Of a DNA stretch of 16,941 bases, positions 6,857 through 13,486 are shown piece by piece. The stretch's first letter is position 1. Each line of letters opens with the position of its first letter. The DNA is from Bifidobacterium breve (GTDB taxonomy: Bacteria > Actinomycetota > Acidimicrobiia > Acidimicrobiales > Ilumatobacteraceae): positions 1-16,941 of the forward strand of contig CAMDER010000018.1 in assembly GCA_945896935.1 (NCBI GenBank). Reading direction: 5' to 3'. The position numbers and the translations under genes are program-made. Under the pieces are notes generated by a model. It saw only the letters and a list, made by a program, of their open reading frames with translations. It made no database searches and had not been told where the DNA came from.

Positions 6857-7786
6857 TCATAAGTTGTTCAATAGTTCAGCACATACGCCATCAAGGATGT
6901 TGTTTGTTGAGACAATTAATTCTTGTGCATCCAAGGCACGCATTAATGCAACCAATACACAGCAACCGCCAACAATGACGTCGGCGCGTTCGGGAGGAAG
7001 TCCTGGGTTGTGTCGTCGATCTACCAAAGATTCGGTCGCCAAGGTTCGGAACACATCTTCAATGGCGTCACGAGTCAGTTGGAATCCCTGCAATTCATTG
7101 GCATCAAATACTTGCTGGCCGATTTCAATTGCCGCAACTGTCACGATGGTTCCGGCGGTGCCAATGATTTGCTGCACATCTTTAATTGAAGGATTAATTC
7201 GTAAAACATCGTCAAATAAGTCTTGGACTTCACCGATGGCATTTAAGAGTTCCTCGGGTTGTGGGGGATCATGTCGCAAATGTCGTTCGGTTATTCTGAC
7301 TGCTCCGACATCAATGCTATGAGCCTGCGAAAGCTGTGAAGTGCCCACGATGAGTTCGGTTGAGCCGCCACCAATATCAATGATCAGGTGACCATTGGGG
7401 TCGGGGGCGAGTTGTGAAGTGCAGCCTCGGTAGGCAAGTCGGGCTTCTTCCTCACCGCTGACAAGTTCGGGTCGGACTCCTAATACTTCTTCTGCTTGAT
7501 CAAAGAATTCATCACGGTTGAGAGCGTCACGTGCCGCACTTGATGCAACGATTCGTAATTGTGGTGAATCATGTCGATTAAGCAGATCGCGATATTCCTT
7601 GAGACAACTAAGTGTTCTTTTGATTGCTTCAGGCGACAAAATTCGTGTCTGGTCGACGCCTTGTCCAAGCCGAGTGACCGTGACTCGCCGTTCAAGAGTG
7701 CGTCCATCGCGATTGACGATTAACAAGTTGGTGGAGTTGGTGCCGATGTCAATTGCTGCGACTGCACCATGTACTGACGTATTCAT
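6857..7786 (-). CDS. ppx: Ppx/GppA family exopolyphosphatase / guanosine pentaphosphate phosphohydrolase
   Basis: A 309-residue ASKHA-fold phosphatase that removes terminal phosphate from polyphosphate and/or pppGpp. Visible motifs are phosphate-1 AAIDIGTNSTNLLI (10-23), the SGEEEARLAYRG segment with the catalytic Glu (110-121), phosphate-2 DIGGGSTELIVG (137-148), the adenosine-type loop IGTAGT (208-213) and PERADVIVGG (265-274). It has only the catalytic core, as in the short actinobacterial Ppx1/Ppx2 proteins, and lacks the long C-terminal domain of E. coli Ppx. The ATG at 7786 overlaps the DUF501 stop as ATGA, which strongly supports this start over the upstream TTG-like start at 7816 and implies translational coupling. 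DUF501-Ppx adjacency is conserved in actinobacteria (for example Rv1025-Rv1026). Polyphosphate or pppGpp preference cannot be read from sequence. Confidence 0.93.
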   Translation of the reverse strand: MNTSVHGAVAAIDIGTNSTNLLIVNRDGRTLERRVTVTRLGQGVDQTRILSPEAIKRTLSCLKEYRDLLNRHDSPQLRIVASSAARDALNRDEFFDQAEEVLGVRPELVSGEEEARLAYRGCTSQLAPDPNGHLIIDIGGGSTELIVGTSQLSQAHSIDVGAVRITERHLRHDPPQPEELLNAIGEVQDLFDDVLRINPSIKDVQQIIGTAGTIVTVAAIEIGQQVFDANELQGFQLTRDAIEDVFRTLATESLVDRRHNPGLPPERADVIVGGCCVLVALMRALDAQELIVSTNNILDGVCAELLNNL

Positions 7787-8247
7787 GAGCCACTTGCGAT
7801 TCGTTCGGCGACCCAACGACCAACTGGATCATCGCCCCCGGCCAAAAACCATGCGTAGTGAGCATGTAAACACTTCACTCCGATTCGAGTGCCGGCAACT
7901 CCGCCCGATGGGCGAGGACCAACATGCTCAAGCGGGATATACGAGTCACGCTCGGCTTGGTATCGTCGGTGAGCATTTTCAAGCGCTGCCGCATCAACTT
8001 CGGCTTCGGCTTCGTTGACTCCGCCTGCTGCTTCTAGTCGACTGACCGCAATCAAAGCGTCGGGGGAACACAGCCAATACAAAGTCGGCATCGGTGTCCC
8101 GTCGGCAAGGAACGGCGCATTCTTGATAACAACCGGGACTCCATCGTTGTCACGTACGACAACAGCAAATAAACCGCTGGGCTCGCGTCCGAGAAGTTGG
8201 GTAACTATCTCGCGATCGTGAGGACTGGCAACGAAGTCGTTGTTCAA
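7783..8247 (-). CDS. DUF501 domain protein
   Basis: A 154-residue protein matching the DUF501 family of actinobacteria by its pattern. It has REPSGLFAVVVRDNDGVPVV near the start (21-40), FLADGTPMPTLYWLCSP (46-62), and the late VKCLHAHYAWFLAGG-DPVG block (124-143) with two conserved His (128, 130). Biochemical function is unknown. In mycobacteria and relatives the gene sits between divIC/ftsB and ppx, downstream of eno. Here only the link to ppx is kept. The start is TTG at 8247, which overlaps the CoxG stop as TTGA; the stop overlaps the ppx ATG. No other start is near, so the TTG is well supported by this coupling. The conserved His/Cys residues could bind metal, but this is speculation. Confidence 0.9.
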   Translation of the reverse strand: MNNDFVASPHDREIVTQLLGREPSGLFAVVVRDNDGVPVVIKNAPFLADGTPMPTLYWLCSPDALIAVSRLEAAGGVNEAEAEVDAAALENAHRRYQAERDSYIPLEHVGPRPSGGVAGTRIGVKCLHAHYAWFLAGGDDPVGRWVAERIASGS

Positions 8248-8954
8248 CTCTCGCGATTGCGACGGCGGCGGAACGGACGCACGATGAACAAAAGTACGCC
8301 CAAGATGACGCCAGCAATGGGAAGAAGTCGCTTCATCATTGCGCCACCAGCAACTGACTGCAGGTTTAACGGTTCAGCGGCTGGCCCTTCAATTTTACGA
8401 ATCTTCGGTTCGTCCGCTGATGCATCAGTGACTTGGCCAGCAGTCGGAGCTTTGGAGGACGCAGCATCAGTCACTGGTGCGCTTGCCGATGGAGCAGAAG
8501 TACCACCTTCGCGATCGATCAATGCATTCAAGTTGTCGGCAAATTGTGCGATGAGTTTTTCGCTGATGTCAGCGAGTGCACCGCGCCCGAATTGGGCCAC
8601 CTTGCCGGTGATCGCTAGATCGGTGACGACGTTGACTGATGTACTTGTTGGCGTGATCGCGGTGAGTTGGGCGGTGATGGTTGCCGAAGCATTGCCCTTG
8701 CCGCCGATGTCGCGACCAGATGCTTTGAGGTGAGCGCGAAAGTTCACCGTGTCGAGTTCAACGAATTGAGCTTCACCTTTGAATTGGGCGACGATTGGCC
8801 CAACCTTGATTTTGACTCCACCTTTGAAGACATCGCCATGAACTTCATGGAGTTCGGCACCAGCCAAACATGGAGCAATGCGCTCGAGGTCAGTGAGAAC
8901 AACCCACGTTTCGGCGATGGGTTGGTTGACGGTGAAAGTGTGGTTTAGGTCCAT
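8244..8954 (-). CDS. coxG: CoxG-like SRPBCC family protein with C-terminal membrane anchor
   Basis: A 236-residue protein of the CoxG/SRPBCC (START-like) family. In CO-oxidising bacteria CoxG helps attach CO dehydrogenase to the membrane. Residues 1-147 form the lipid-binding-type domain; visible marks are HTFTVNQPIAETWVVLTDLE (5-24), the FKGGVKIKVGPI segment (43-54) and the C-terminal helix AQFGRGALADISEKLIAQFA (120-139). A Ser/Ala/Pro-rich linker (150-200) leads to one membrane helix (about 209-225) and a positively charged tail RRRRN. The ATG at 8954 overlaps the MocA-like stop by ten bases and has AGGAGG ten bases upstream; the longer frame to 9002 is rejected. Its stop overlaps the DUF501 start. 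CO dehydrogenase structural genes are not in this window, so a role with another molybdenum hydroxylase is also possible. Confidence 0.88.
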   Translation of the reverse strand: MDLNHTFTVNQPIAETWVVLTDLERIAPCLAGAELHEVHGDVFKGGVKIKVGPIVAQFKGEAQFVELDTVNFRAHLKASGRDIGGKGNASATITAQLTAITPTSTSVNVVTDLAITGKVAQFGRGALADISEKLIAQFADNLNALIDREGGTSAPSASAPVTDAASSKAPTAGQVTDASADEPKIRKIEGPAAEPLNLQSVAGGAMMKRLLPIAGVILGVLLFIVRPFRRRRNRES

Positions 8955-9592
8955 TGCGCAAGGTCCTCCTGCGTGTCGATGTCGGCCGCGGAACCAGGGC
9001 AATCTACTTGCGAAACGAGCTCGGGACGCAGGCGGATCAGATCTCTGGCGCCAGAGTCACCAGAATTTGGTAATAACGACCAGATTGATTCGTGAAGTCG
9101 GACCGGATTTCCGCTCCGTCCAAAATATGTTGCCACGGCAATGGGGGTCGGGGCATTGGCAACGCGTCGCCAGGCCTCGGCGGTGACGAAGGGTTGGTCG
9201 GCGAGTCCGACGACGACAGCACTGGCCTTCAGACGTTGGGCCTCGTGAATCCCCATTGCAACCGAACCACTTTGTCCGTCGGCCCAACGGTTGTTGTGGA
9301 CGACGGTGACATTGGGATGGGCGAGCATGGCTGAGGGAATATTAGCGGCCCCAGTGACGACGACAATGTGGGCGAAGCCGGCCCCGAGCACTTGTTGCAA
9401 CGACATCTCAAAAATGCACTGATTACCCGACTGGGGCAAAGTCACGAGAAGTTTGTGCTCAGAACCCAAAAATCTCGAACCAGCGCCAGCGGCCAAAACG
9501 ATGGCCACGGTGTCAGTTGGAGGGGTCTGTGACCCATGCTCTGAGGAAATATCCACCTCGCCATCTTGCCTCATGACCAGCACTTTTGTCAT
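8945..9592 (-). CDS. MocA/MobA-like nucleotidyltransferase (NTP transferase domain)
   Basis: A 215-residue Rossmann-type nucleotidyltransferase of the MocA branch, which adds CMP or GMP to molybdopterin for xanthine-oxidase or DMSO-reductase type enzymes. Visible motifs are IVLAAGAGSRFLG (31-43) with Lys47, the metal-binding GLADQP (129-134), GRSGNPV (158-164), the GDSGAR loop (178-183) and DIDTQEDL near the end (204-211). The next gene encodes CoxG, and CoxG plus a MocA-like protein is a known pairing in CO dehydrogenase clusters, so molybdenum-cofactor cytidylylation is the likely role. The open frame runs up to 9787, but that overlaps the divergent NlpC/P60 gene; ATG at 9592 or 9574 are the credible starts, both without a good Shine-Dalgarno. 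First gene of the five-gene operon. Confidence 0.86.
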   Translation of the reverse strand: MTKVLVMRQDGEVDISSEHGSQTPPTDTVAIVLAAGAGSRFLGSEHKLLVTLPQSGNQCIFEMSLQQVLGAGFAHIVVVTGAANIPSAMLAHPNVTVVHNNRWADGQSGSVAMGIHEAQRLKASAVVVGLADQPFVTAEAWRRVANAPTPIAVATYFGRSGNPVRLHESIWSLLPNSGDSGARDLIRLRPELVSQVDCPGSAADIDTQEDLAQWT

Positions 9593-9699
9593 GAAATTGC
9601 CGAATTTCTGGCTCGAATATGACGGGGGCGCAACAAATATGACAGTTGTGTTGCGATATCGTGTCAAAAATCCTTCGGGCACCTGATTCGAGATGAGAT
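9593..9699. promoter_or_regulatory. Divergent promoter region with two AATATGAC direct repeats
   Basis: This 107-base region serves the five-gene operon (minus) and the NlpC/P60 gene (plus). On the minus strand there is a perfect TTGACA at 9667-9662, though the downstream -10 match (TGTCAT at N17, or CATATT at N20) is weak. The octamer AATATGAC occurs at 9616-9623 and 9636-9643, exactly 20 bases (about two helical turns) apart, as expected for an operator bound by a dimer. The second copy overlaps the presumed -10 area. Confidence 0.4.
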
Positions 9700-10380
9700 A
9701 TGAACGATTCACCCACAACGAGAAACGGACGTCGGTTCTTGGCCTTCTGTGGCGTTGTCGTTGCTCTCGTCTCTTTTGTTTCGACAACGTCAGTCGCGTC
9801 GGCCACGTCAGTTGTGGGCAAGTCGGTGGTCATCCCCGACAGCGATCCGTTAGCACTGTCGGCCAATCGGGCGCTTGAACAACTTCGTGACGATCTCGTT
9901 CGGTTTGACGGCGCGCCCGAAACAAGTATTTCTTTTATCCGTTTACGTCGGGCGACCGCTGAGATAGTTGCTGACCGACTGGCTCTTGACCCCAATGAGT
10001 TAGACGCCGCGTGGGCCGATTCGGACATTCAGCATCAGACCGCATTGCTCGCAGCGTTGACTCAGGTGGGAGTGCCGTACAAGCGATTTGCCATGAAGCC
10101 AGGAGTCGGGTTCGATTGTTCTGGTCTGACGTCTTTTGCTTGGGGGCAAGCCGGGTTTAACCTTCCGCGTAACTCAACTCGCCAAATTCGTGCGGCCGAC
10201 CCACGGACACAAGAAACAGCGCAAGCCGGAGACCTGTTGCGTTATCCCGGTCACGTCATGATGTGGCTGGGTGTTGGTCAAGCGGTGATTCACTCACCAC
10301 GACCAGGTCAATTCGTTGAAGTAAAAATACTCACGAAGCGCTCAATGACTCGCAGCACCTTTGGTGATCCCACCGAGTGA
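9700..10380 (+). CDS. Secreted NlpC/P60 family cell-wall peptidase
   Basis: A 226-residue exported peptidoglycan endopeptidase. Residues 10-36 form a signal peptide (RNGRR, hydrophobic core, ASA cleavage region). A helical region of unknown fold spans 50-110. The NlpC/P60 domain covers about 113-220: catalytic Cys140 in FDCSGLTSFAW, catalytic His185 in PGHVMMWLG, and third polar residue His198 in VIHSP. The family cleaves gamma-D-Glu to diamino-acid bonds in stem peptides, so it likely serves cell separation or wall remodelling. The ATG at 9700 is the first that gives a full signal peptide; the upstream ribosome-binding sequence is poor. It converges on the lipoprotein gene with only five bases between the two stops, and no terminator is visible there. 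Confidence 0.92.
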   Translation: MNDSPTTRNGRRFLAFCGVVVALVSFVSTTSVASATSVVGKSVVIPDSDPLALSANRALEQLRDDLVRFDGAPETSISFIRLRRATAEIVADRLALDPNELDAAWADSDIQHQTALLAALTQVGVPYKRFAMKPGVGFDCSGLTSFAWGQAGFNLPRNSTRQIRAADPRTQETAQAGDLLRYPGHVMMWLGVGQAVIHSPRPGQFVEVKILTKRSMTRSTFGDPTE

Positions 10381-10385
10381 TTGGT

Positions 10386-11042
10386 TTATGCCGAAAATTG
10401 ATCGGCTGTGGCAGTTGCTGTGAAAGATAGTGCGGTGATCGTGAGATCGGCGGTGTCCATTGAAGCCACAACTCCGAGATCGGTGAATGCGCAATAGGTC
10501 TTTGATTGGGTAGCGCCGTTGCCGTCAACCACTGGGATGGCGCTACACGATGCATTGTTGTCAACGATGACTTCGTCTGAAGCAACTGCAGAGCCAACCG
10601 CAACACGCGCATCTTGTTGCATGCGTTCGGTGGTCGCTTTCTTGAAAATCGTCGAAACCAATTGGCGGTCAGACACTCGCGATTCATCAATACCAGGTGC
10701 GCAATCAGAGGTAATCGTTGAACAGGTCAAGGTGGTGCCATTGGCTAAATAGATGTACCTGACTTCGGCGATTGTGATGCTTGTCCCCAATGAGGGGTCA
10801 AAAGCCAGAGTTGCAGCGGTGTGAAGGTCGCCGAATTTGGTGACAACTTCATAGGCGATGGTGAAATTGCTGGTGGGGGTGGAATTCAAAATGGCGATGA
10901 CTTCTTGAATGGCGGTATCGGACACCGCAGGAACAGTTATTTCGGGCATCAAGGTTGGTCGTTCACCAGTAAAACAACCGCTCAGCACGAGAGCACCAAT
11001 GCTGGCGCTAGCGAGCAACTTGACGAGTCGATGCGAATTCAC
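10386..11042 (-). CDS. Putative lipoprotein of unknown function
   Basis: A 218-residue exported lipoprotein that I cannot assign to a family. The N-terminus is HRLVKLLASASIGALVLSGC, a signal peptide ending in lipobox LSGC with the lipidated Cys at 23 (counted from GTG). The mature part is Thr/Ser/Ala-rich with predicted beta strands, and contains four further Cys (in TCSTITSDC, ASCSAI and YCAFTD) that may form disulfides. I choose GTG at 11042 because a TAGGCT box ends six bases before it, the geometry of a leaderless start; a TTG at 11048 is the alternative. Divergent from the membrane protein at 11125 and convergent with the NlpC/P60 gene. Envelope location is well supported, function unknown. 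Confidence 0.8.
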   Translation of the reverse strand: MNSHRLVKLLASASIGALVLSGCFTGERPTLMPEITVPAVSDTAIQEVIAILNSTPTSNFTIAYEVVTKFGDLHTAATLAFDPSLGTSITIAEVRYIYLANGTTLTCSTITSDCAPGIDESRVSDRQLVSTIFKKATTERMQQDARVAVGSAVASDEVIVDNNASCSAIPVVDGNGATQSKTYCAFTDLGVVASMDTADLTITALSFTATATADQFSA

Positions 11043-11124
11043 GCTCAAAGCCTAGAGTCAAATATCAATTGAAACTTCAACAGAAATTGTTTTCTGAGGA
11101 CCTTGTTCTCGTAGCGTAAAGAAC
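11043..11124. promoter_or_regulatory. Divergent region with two candidate leaderless promoters
   Basis: The 82 bases between the lipoprotein and the membrane protein carry a TAnnnT box at the leaderless distance on both strands. On the minus strand TAGGCT (11054-11049) is six bases before GTG 11042. On the plus strand TAGCGT (11112-11117) is seven bases before GTG 11125. Neither start has a Shine-Dalgarno. The -35 boxes are weak (TTGAAG at N20; TTGTTT at N19). Leaderless mRNAs with this geometry are common in actinobacteria. Confidence 0.45.
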
Positions 11125-11994
11125 GTGATTGAACTCGATGCGTCCACGGTCTTGCTGCAATGGGCGGTTGGCGGCATGTTGGGATGTTGGTATACAACCC
11201 GCCATCGTGAAGTCGGATTGGGATACGGATGGCTGTTGCGGGGGACCTATGTTCTCATGGCTGCTGCATCGGCCTACATCGGATTCGCGTCAGCTTCTTC
11301 GTCATCTGCAGAATCAGTTCGCGATGTCAGTGCCATCGTTGTAACGATTACCATCGCGCTTGGTCTGGGTCAAAGCATTAGTCGACGCAAAGCTGGAGTG
11401 AGCGGCTATGTCGGCGAGCATGACCGACGCTCACAACGGGTTGCCGAAATGACGGGTATCGAACGCGACGATTCTGGAAAAGAAGTAGGTAGCGGCAAAG
11501 AATTTGAACCGCTCATGGATTTGTTGCCAGTGGTTATTGGACTCATTTCATTAATCGCTGCCGGAGTTTCTGATGGTGGTAATGATGCAGTCGCCGTTGT
11601 TCGCACGGTCGTTGGTGCGGCGTTTTTGGGCTTTGTGTCAGATGCAATGTTGCTTGGTCATTGGTACCTCGTTCAGCCGGGACTTCCGCGGCGGCACGTC
11701 AATGACATCGTGCGTACATTTCTCGTGATTTGGCCAATTGAAGTCATTGTGATGTTGATTCCAACTGGAATGTTCAGTGTCTTTTCGGGAACAGTCGATG
11801 ACGGCTGGAGCGGACAATTGGGTTGGTTTTGGGCGGCTTGTGCGATCACGACGGGTGTCTTAAGTGTGGTGACTTTGAAGGCTCTTCAAGAACGTGCCTA
11901 TTCAGCAGTGATGGCAGCAACCGGACTGATGTATCTCGCAATTTTGACTGCGTTCGGAACCGATCTCGTCGCTCGCGCTGTGCTTGCGGGCTAG
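11125..11994 (+). CDS. Polytopic membrane protein of unknown function
   Basis: A 289-residue integral membrane protein that I do not recognise. I count about eight hydrophobic segments: roughly 7-25, 36-58, 66-84, 131-149, 156-178, 197-219, 233-250 and 258-280. A polar cytoplasm-type loop (86-128) rich in Arg, Glu and Asp divides the first three from the rest. The most striking motif is LLGHWYLVQPGLPRRHVNDI (176-195), where His179 sits at the end of the fifth segment next to aromatic residues and could bind heme or another cofactor. This is speculation. GTG start with no Shine-Dalgarno but with TAGCGT seven bases upstream, so probably leaderless. The stop is 19 bases from the convergent pilin-cluster stop, with no clear terminator. 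Confidence 0.84.
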   Translation: MIELDASTVLLQWAVGGMLGCWYTTRHREVGLGYGWLLRGTYVLMAAASAYIGFASASSSSAESVRDVSAIVVTITIALGLGQSISRRKAGVSGYVGEHDRRSQRVAEMTGIERDDSGKEVGSGKEFEPLMDLLPVVIGLISLIAAGVSDGGNDAVAVVRTVVGAAFLGFVSDAMLLGHWYLVQPGLPRRHVNDIVRTFLVIWPIEVIVMLIPTGMFSVFSGTVDDGWSGQLGWFWAACAITTGVLSVVTLKALQERAYSAVMAATGLMYLAILTAFGTDLVARAVLAG

Positions 11995-12013
11995 TGCGCC
12001 GATTCGTAGAAGG

Positions 12014-13486
12014 TTACGGATCAACTACCCACGAATTGATGGCGTAACTTTTGTCGGCGTGCACTTCGATAATTGCTGTAGAGACTGCGTGTCGCACGCC
12101 ACCGGTCGTCGATACTGCGAGCCGAACCTTTCGTTGAATGGTTTGACTAATGACACCAACTTTGTACGAAGAGATTCCTTGGCTGGGGGCAAGTGACAAC
12201 GCAAGTTGAAGTTTGGTGGCGACAACACCTCCGGTCATGCCAAATTCATATGTTGCGGTTGTACCTGTTGCGCGCACTCCGGTATTCGGGACGAAGATAT
12301 ATCCATTAACGAGGAAACGGTTTGTCGTTGACACTGTTCCGTTGAGTCGGACATCAACACCCCACGTTGTGCTTGGGGAGAGTGTTGATGAAACATACGA
12401 AACTGGCGTGGCATTCGCAACAGGAATAATTGAATGGCTCGCAACAGGCGTCGTCGTTCCGTCAGCAAGCAAAACGGTGTCGGCAGGAATCACCACAGAG
12501 GTGTTGCTCTGTCCAAAGTTCACCGTACGGATAGATACGCCTTCACTGCCACGTGTTGTCGAAGTAGAGACCCGCCGATTAAAACGCACCGATGATTCTT
12601 GAACAGTCAGCGTTGCGCCACTTCCTAAAAGTAAAGTTGCCCCCTTGCCAGTGATCTCGTGACTTTTAGGAGCAGTTGAGGCAAAGGCAGCTTGAGCATC
12701 TACGGCACATCCGCCATAACTTCCTTCACCAAAGACCACCTGTGCGCCGCCAGTCATGATGAGCGGCCGTTCAAAGTAATAGATACCCGAGGCAAAGTAA
12801 TGAGTTCCACCAGTGAGCGTGAGTGCGGTGGTGCCGAGATAGCGACCAGGGAAATACAACGAACAAGTACCAATCGACGCTTGTGATCCTGGTCGTTCAA
12901 AACTAGGAATTTGTGGAAGTTGTGGGTAGTTCCAAATTGACCCAGTGGGATTATCTCCGGCCAACTGCCACCATTGTTTTTCGATGCTGGTCCAACTAGT
13001 TGATCCATCATTGGTGAGGTTGCTGCTGAGAGGCGCTGTTGCGGTACCCGCATTAATCAAGATATTTCCACTTAAAGCCGAGGTGGTGGTACCAGCCCAT
13101 GATGGCGTTGAGATGTTTGTCGTAGTTCCCGAATTCAGCGTGGTGATTGTGCCGTAACGATTTGCGCCCGAGGTGTAACTCGTGACCGTTGTGCAGGTTG
13201 AGTTGACGTTATATCCATTGAGCGACCAGTTGGCTGAAGAGGCGAAGCAGGCAGATGGTCCAAAATCGCGTTGCAATGTAATTGCCATTCGTGTTCCGGA
13301 TTTCACGGCTTCGGCCGCTGAGTTCTGCTCATGCAATGCCGGTCGCGTATCAAGCAGGACACGAGTGAAAGTCAGCAGCCCGATAGCGATCACGCTGCCA
13401 ACGACTATCAAGATGAGCACAAGTAAAAGTGCCGAACCCCGATCGCGCTCGGAGCGCTTTTTCCAAACTGCCGAAATCTTGGTCAT
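12014..13486 (-). CDS. PilX/GspK-like large minor pilin with beta-rich, solenoid-like body
   Basis: A 490-residue exported, surface-type protein. Residues 1-17 end in the prepilin-like leader SERDRG, followed by the hydrophobic helix SALLLVLILIVVGSVIAIGLL (18-38). Glu+5, standard in pilins, is replaced by Leu22, as in GspK-type pilins that cap the pseudopilus tip. The rest is Ser/Thr/Gly-rich. Between about 216 and 430 short strand-turn units recur (TGGTHYFASGIYYF, TGGAQVVFGEGSY, GKGATLLLGSGATL), suggesting a parallel beta-helix or similar fold. Cys80, 98, 208 and 260 may form two disulfides. The ATG at 13486 overlaps the stop of the vWA pilin gene as ATGA; the longer frame from GTG 13510 is less likely. 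It is the last gene of the three-gene cassette. Function as a tip or adhesion subunit is inferred. Confidence 0.82.
   Translation of the reverse strand: MTKISAVWKKRSERDRGSALLLVLILIVVGSVIAIGLLTFTRVLLDTRPALHEQNSAAEAVKSGTRMAITLQRDFGPSACFASSANWSLNGYNVNSTCTTVTSYTSGANRYGTITTLNSGTTTNISTPSWAGTTTSALSGNILINAGTATAPLSSNLTNDGSTSWTSIEKQWWQLAGDNPTGSIWNYPQLPQIPSFERPGSQASIGTCSLYFPGRYLGTTALTLTGGTHYFASGIYYFERPLIMTGGAQVVFGEGSYGGCAVDAQAAFASTAPKSHEITGKGATLLLGSGATLTVQESSVRFNRRVSTSTTRGSEGVSIRTVNFGQSNTSVVIPADTVLLADGTTTPVASHSIIPVANATPVSYVSSTLSPSTTWGVDVRLNGTVSTTNRFLVNGYIFVPNTGVRATGTTATYEFGMTGGVVATKLQLALSLAPSQGISSYKVGVISQTIQRKVRLAVSTTGGVRHAVSTAIIEVHADKSYAINSWVVDP

Noticed and set aside
9593..9787. N-terminal extension of the MocA-like protein to 9787
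   Set aside because: It crosses the divergent promoter region and the NlpC/P60 start, and the extra residues are not part of the nucleotidyltransferase fold.
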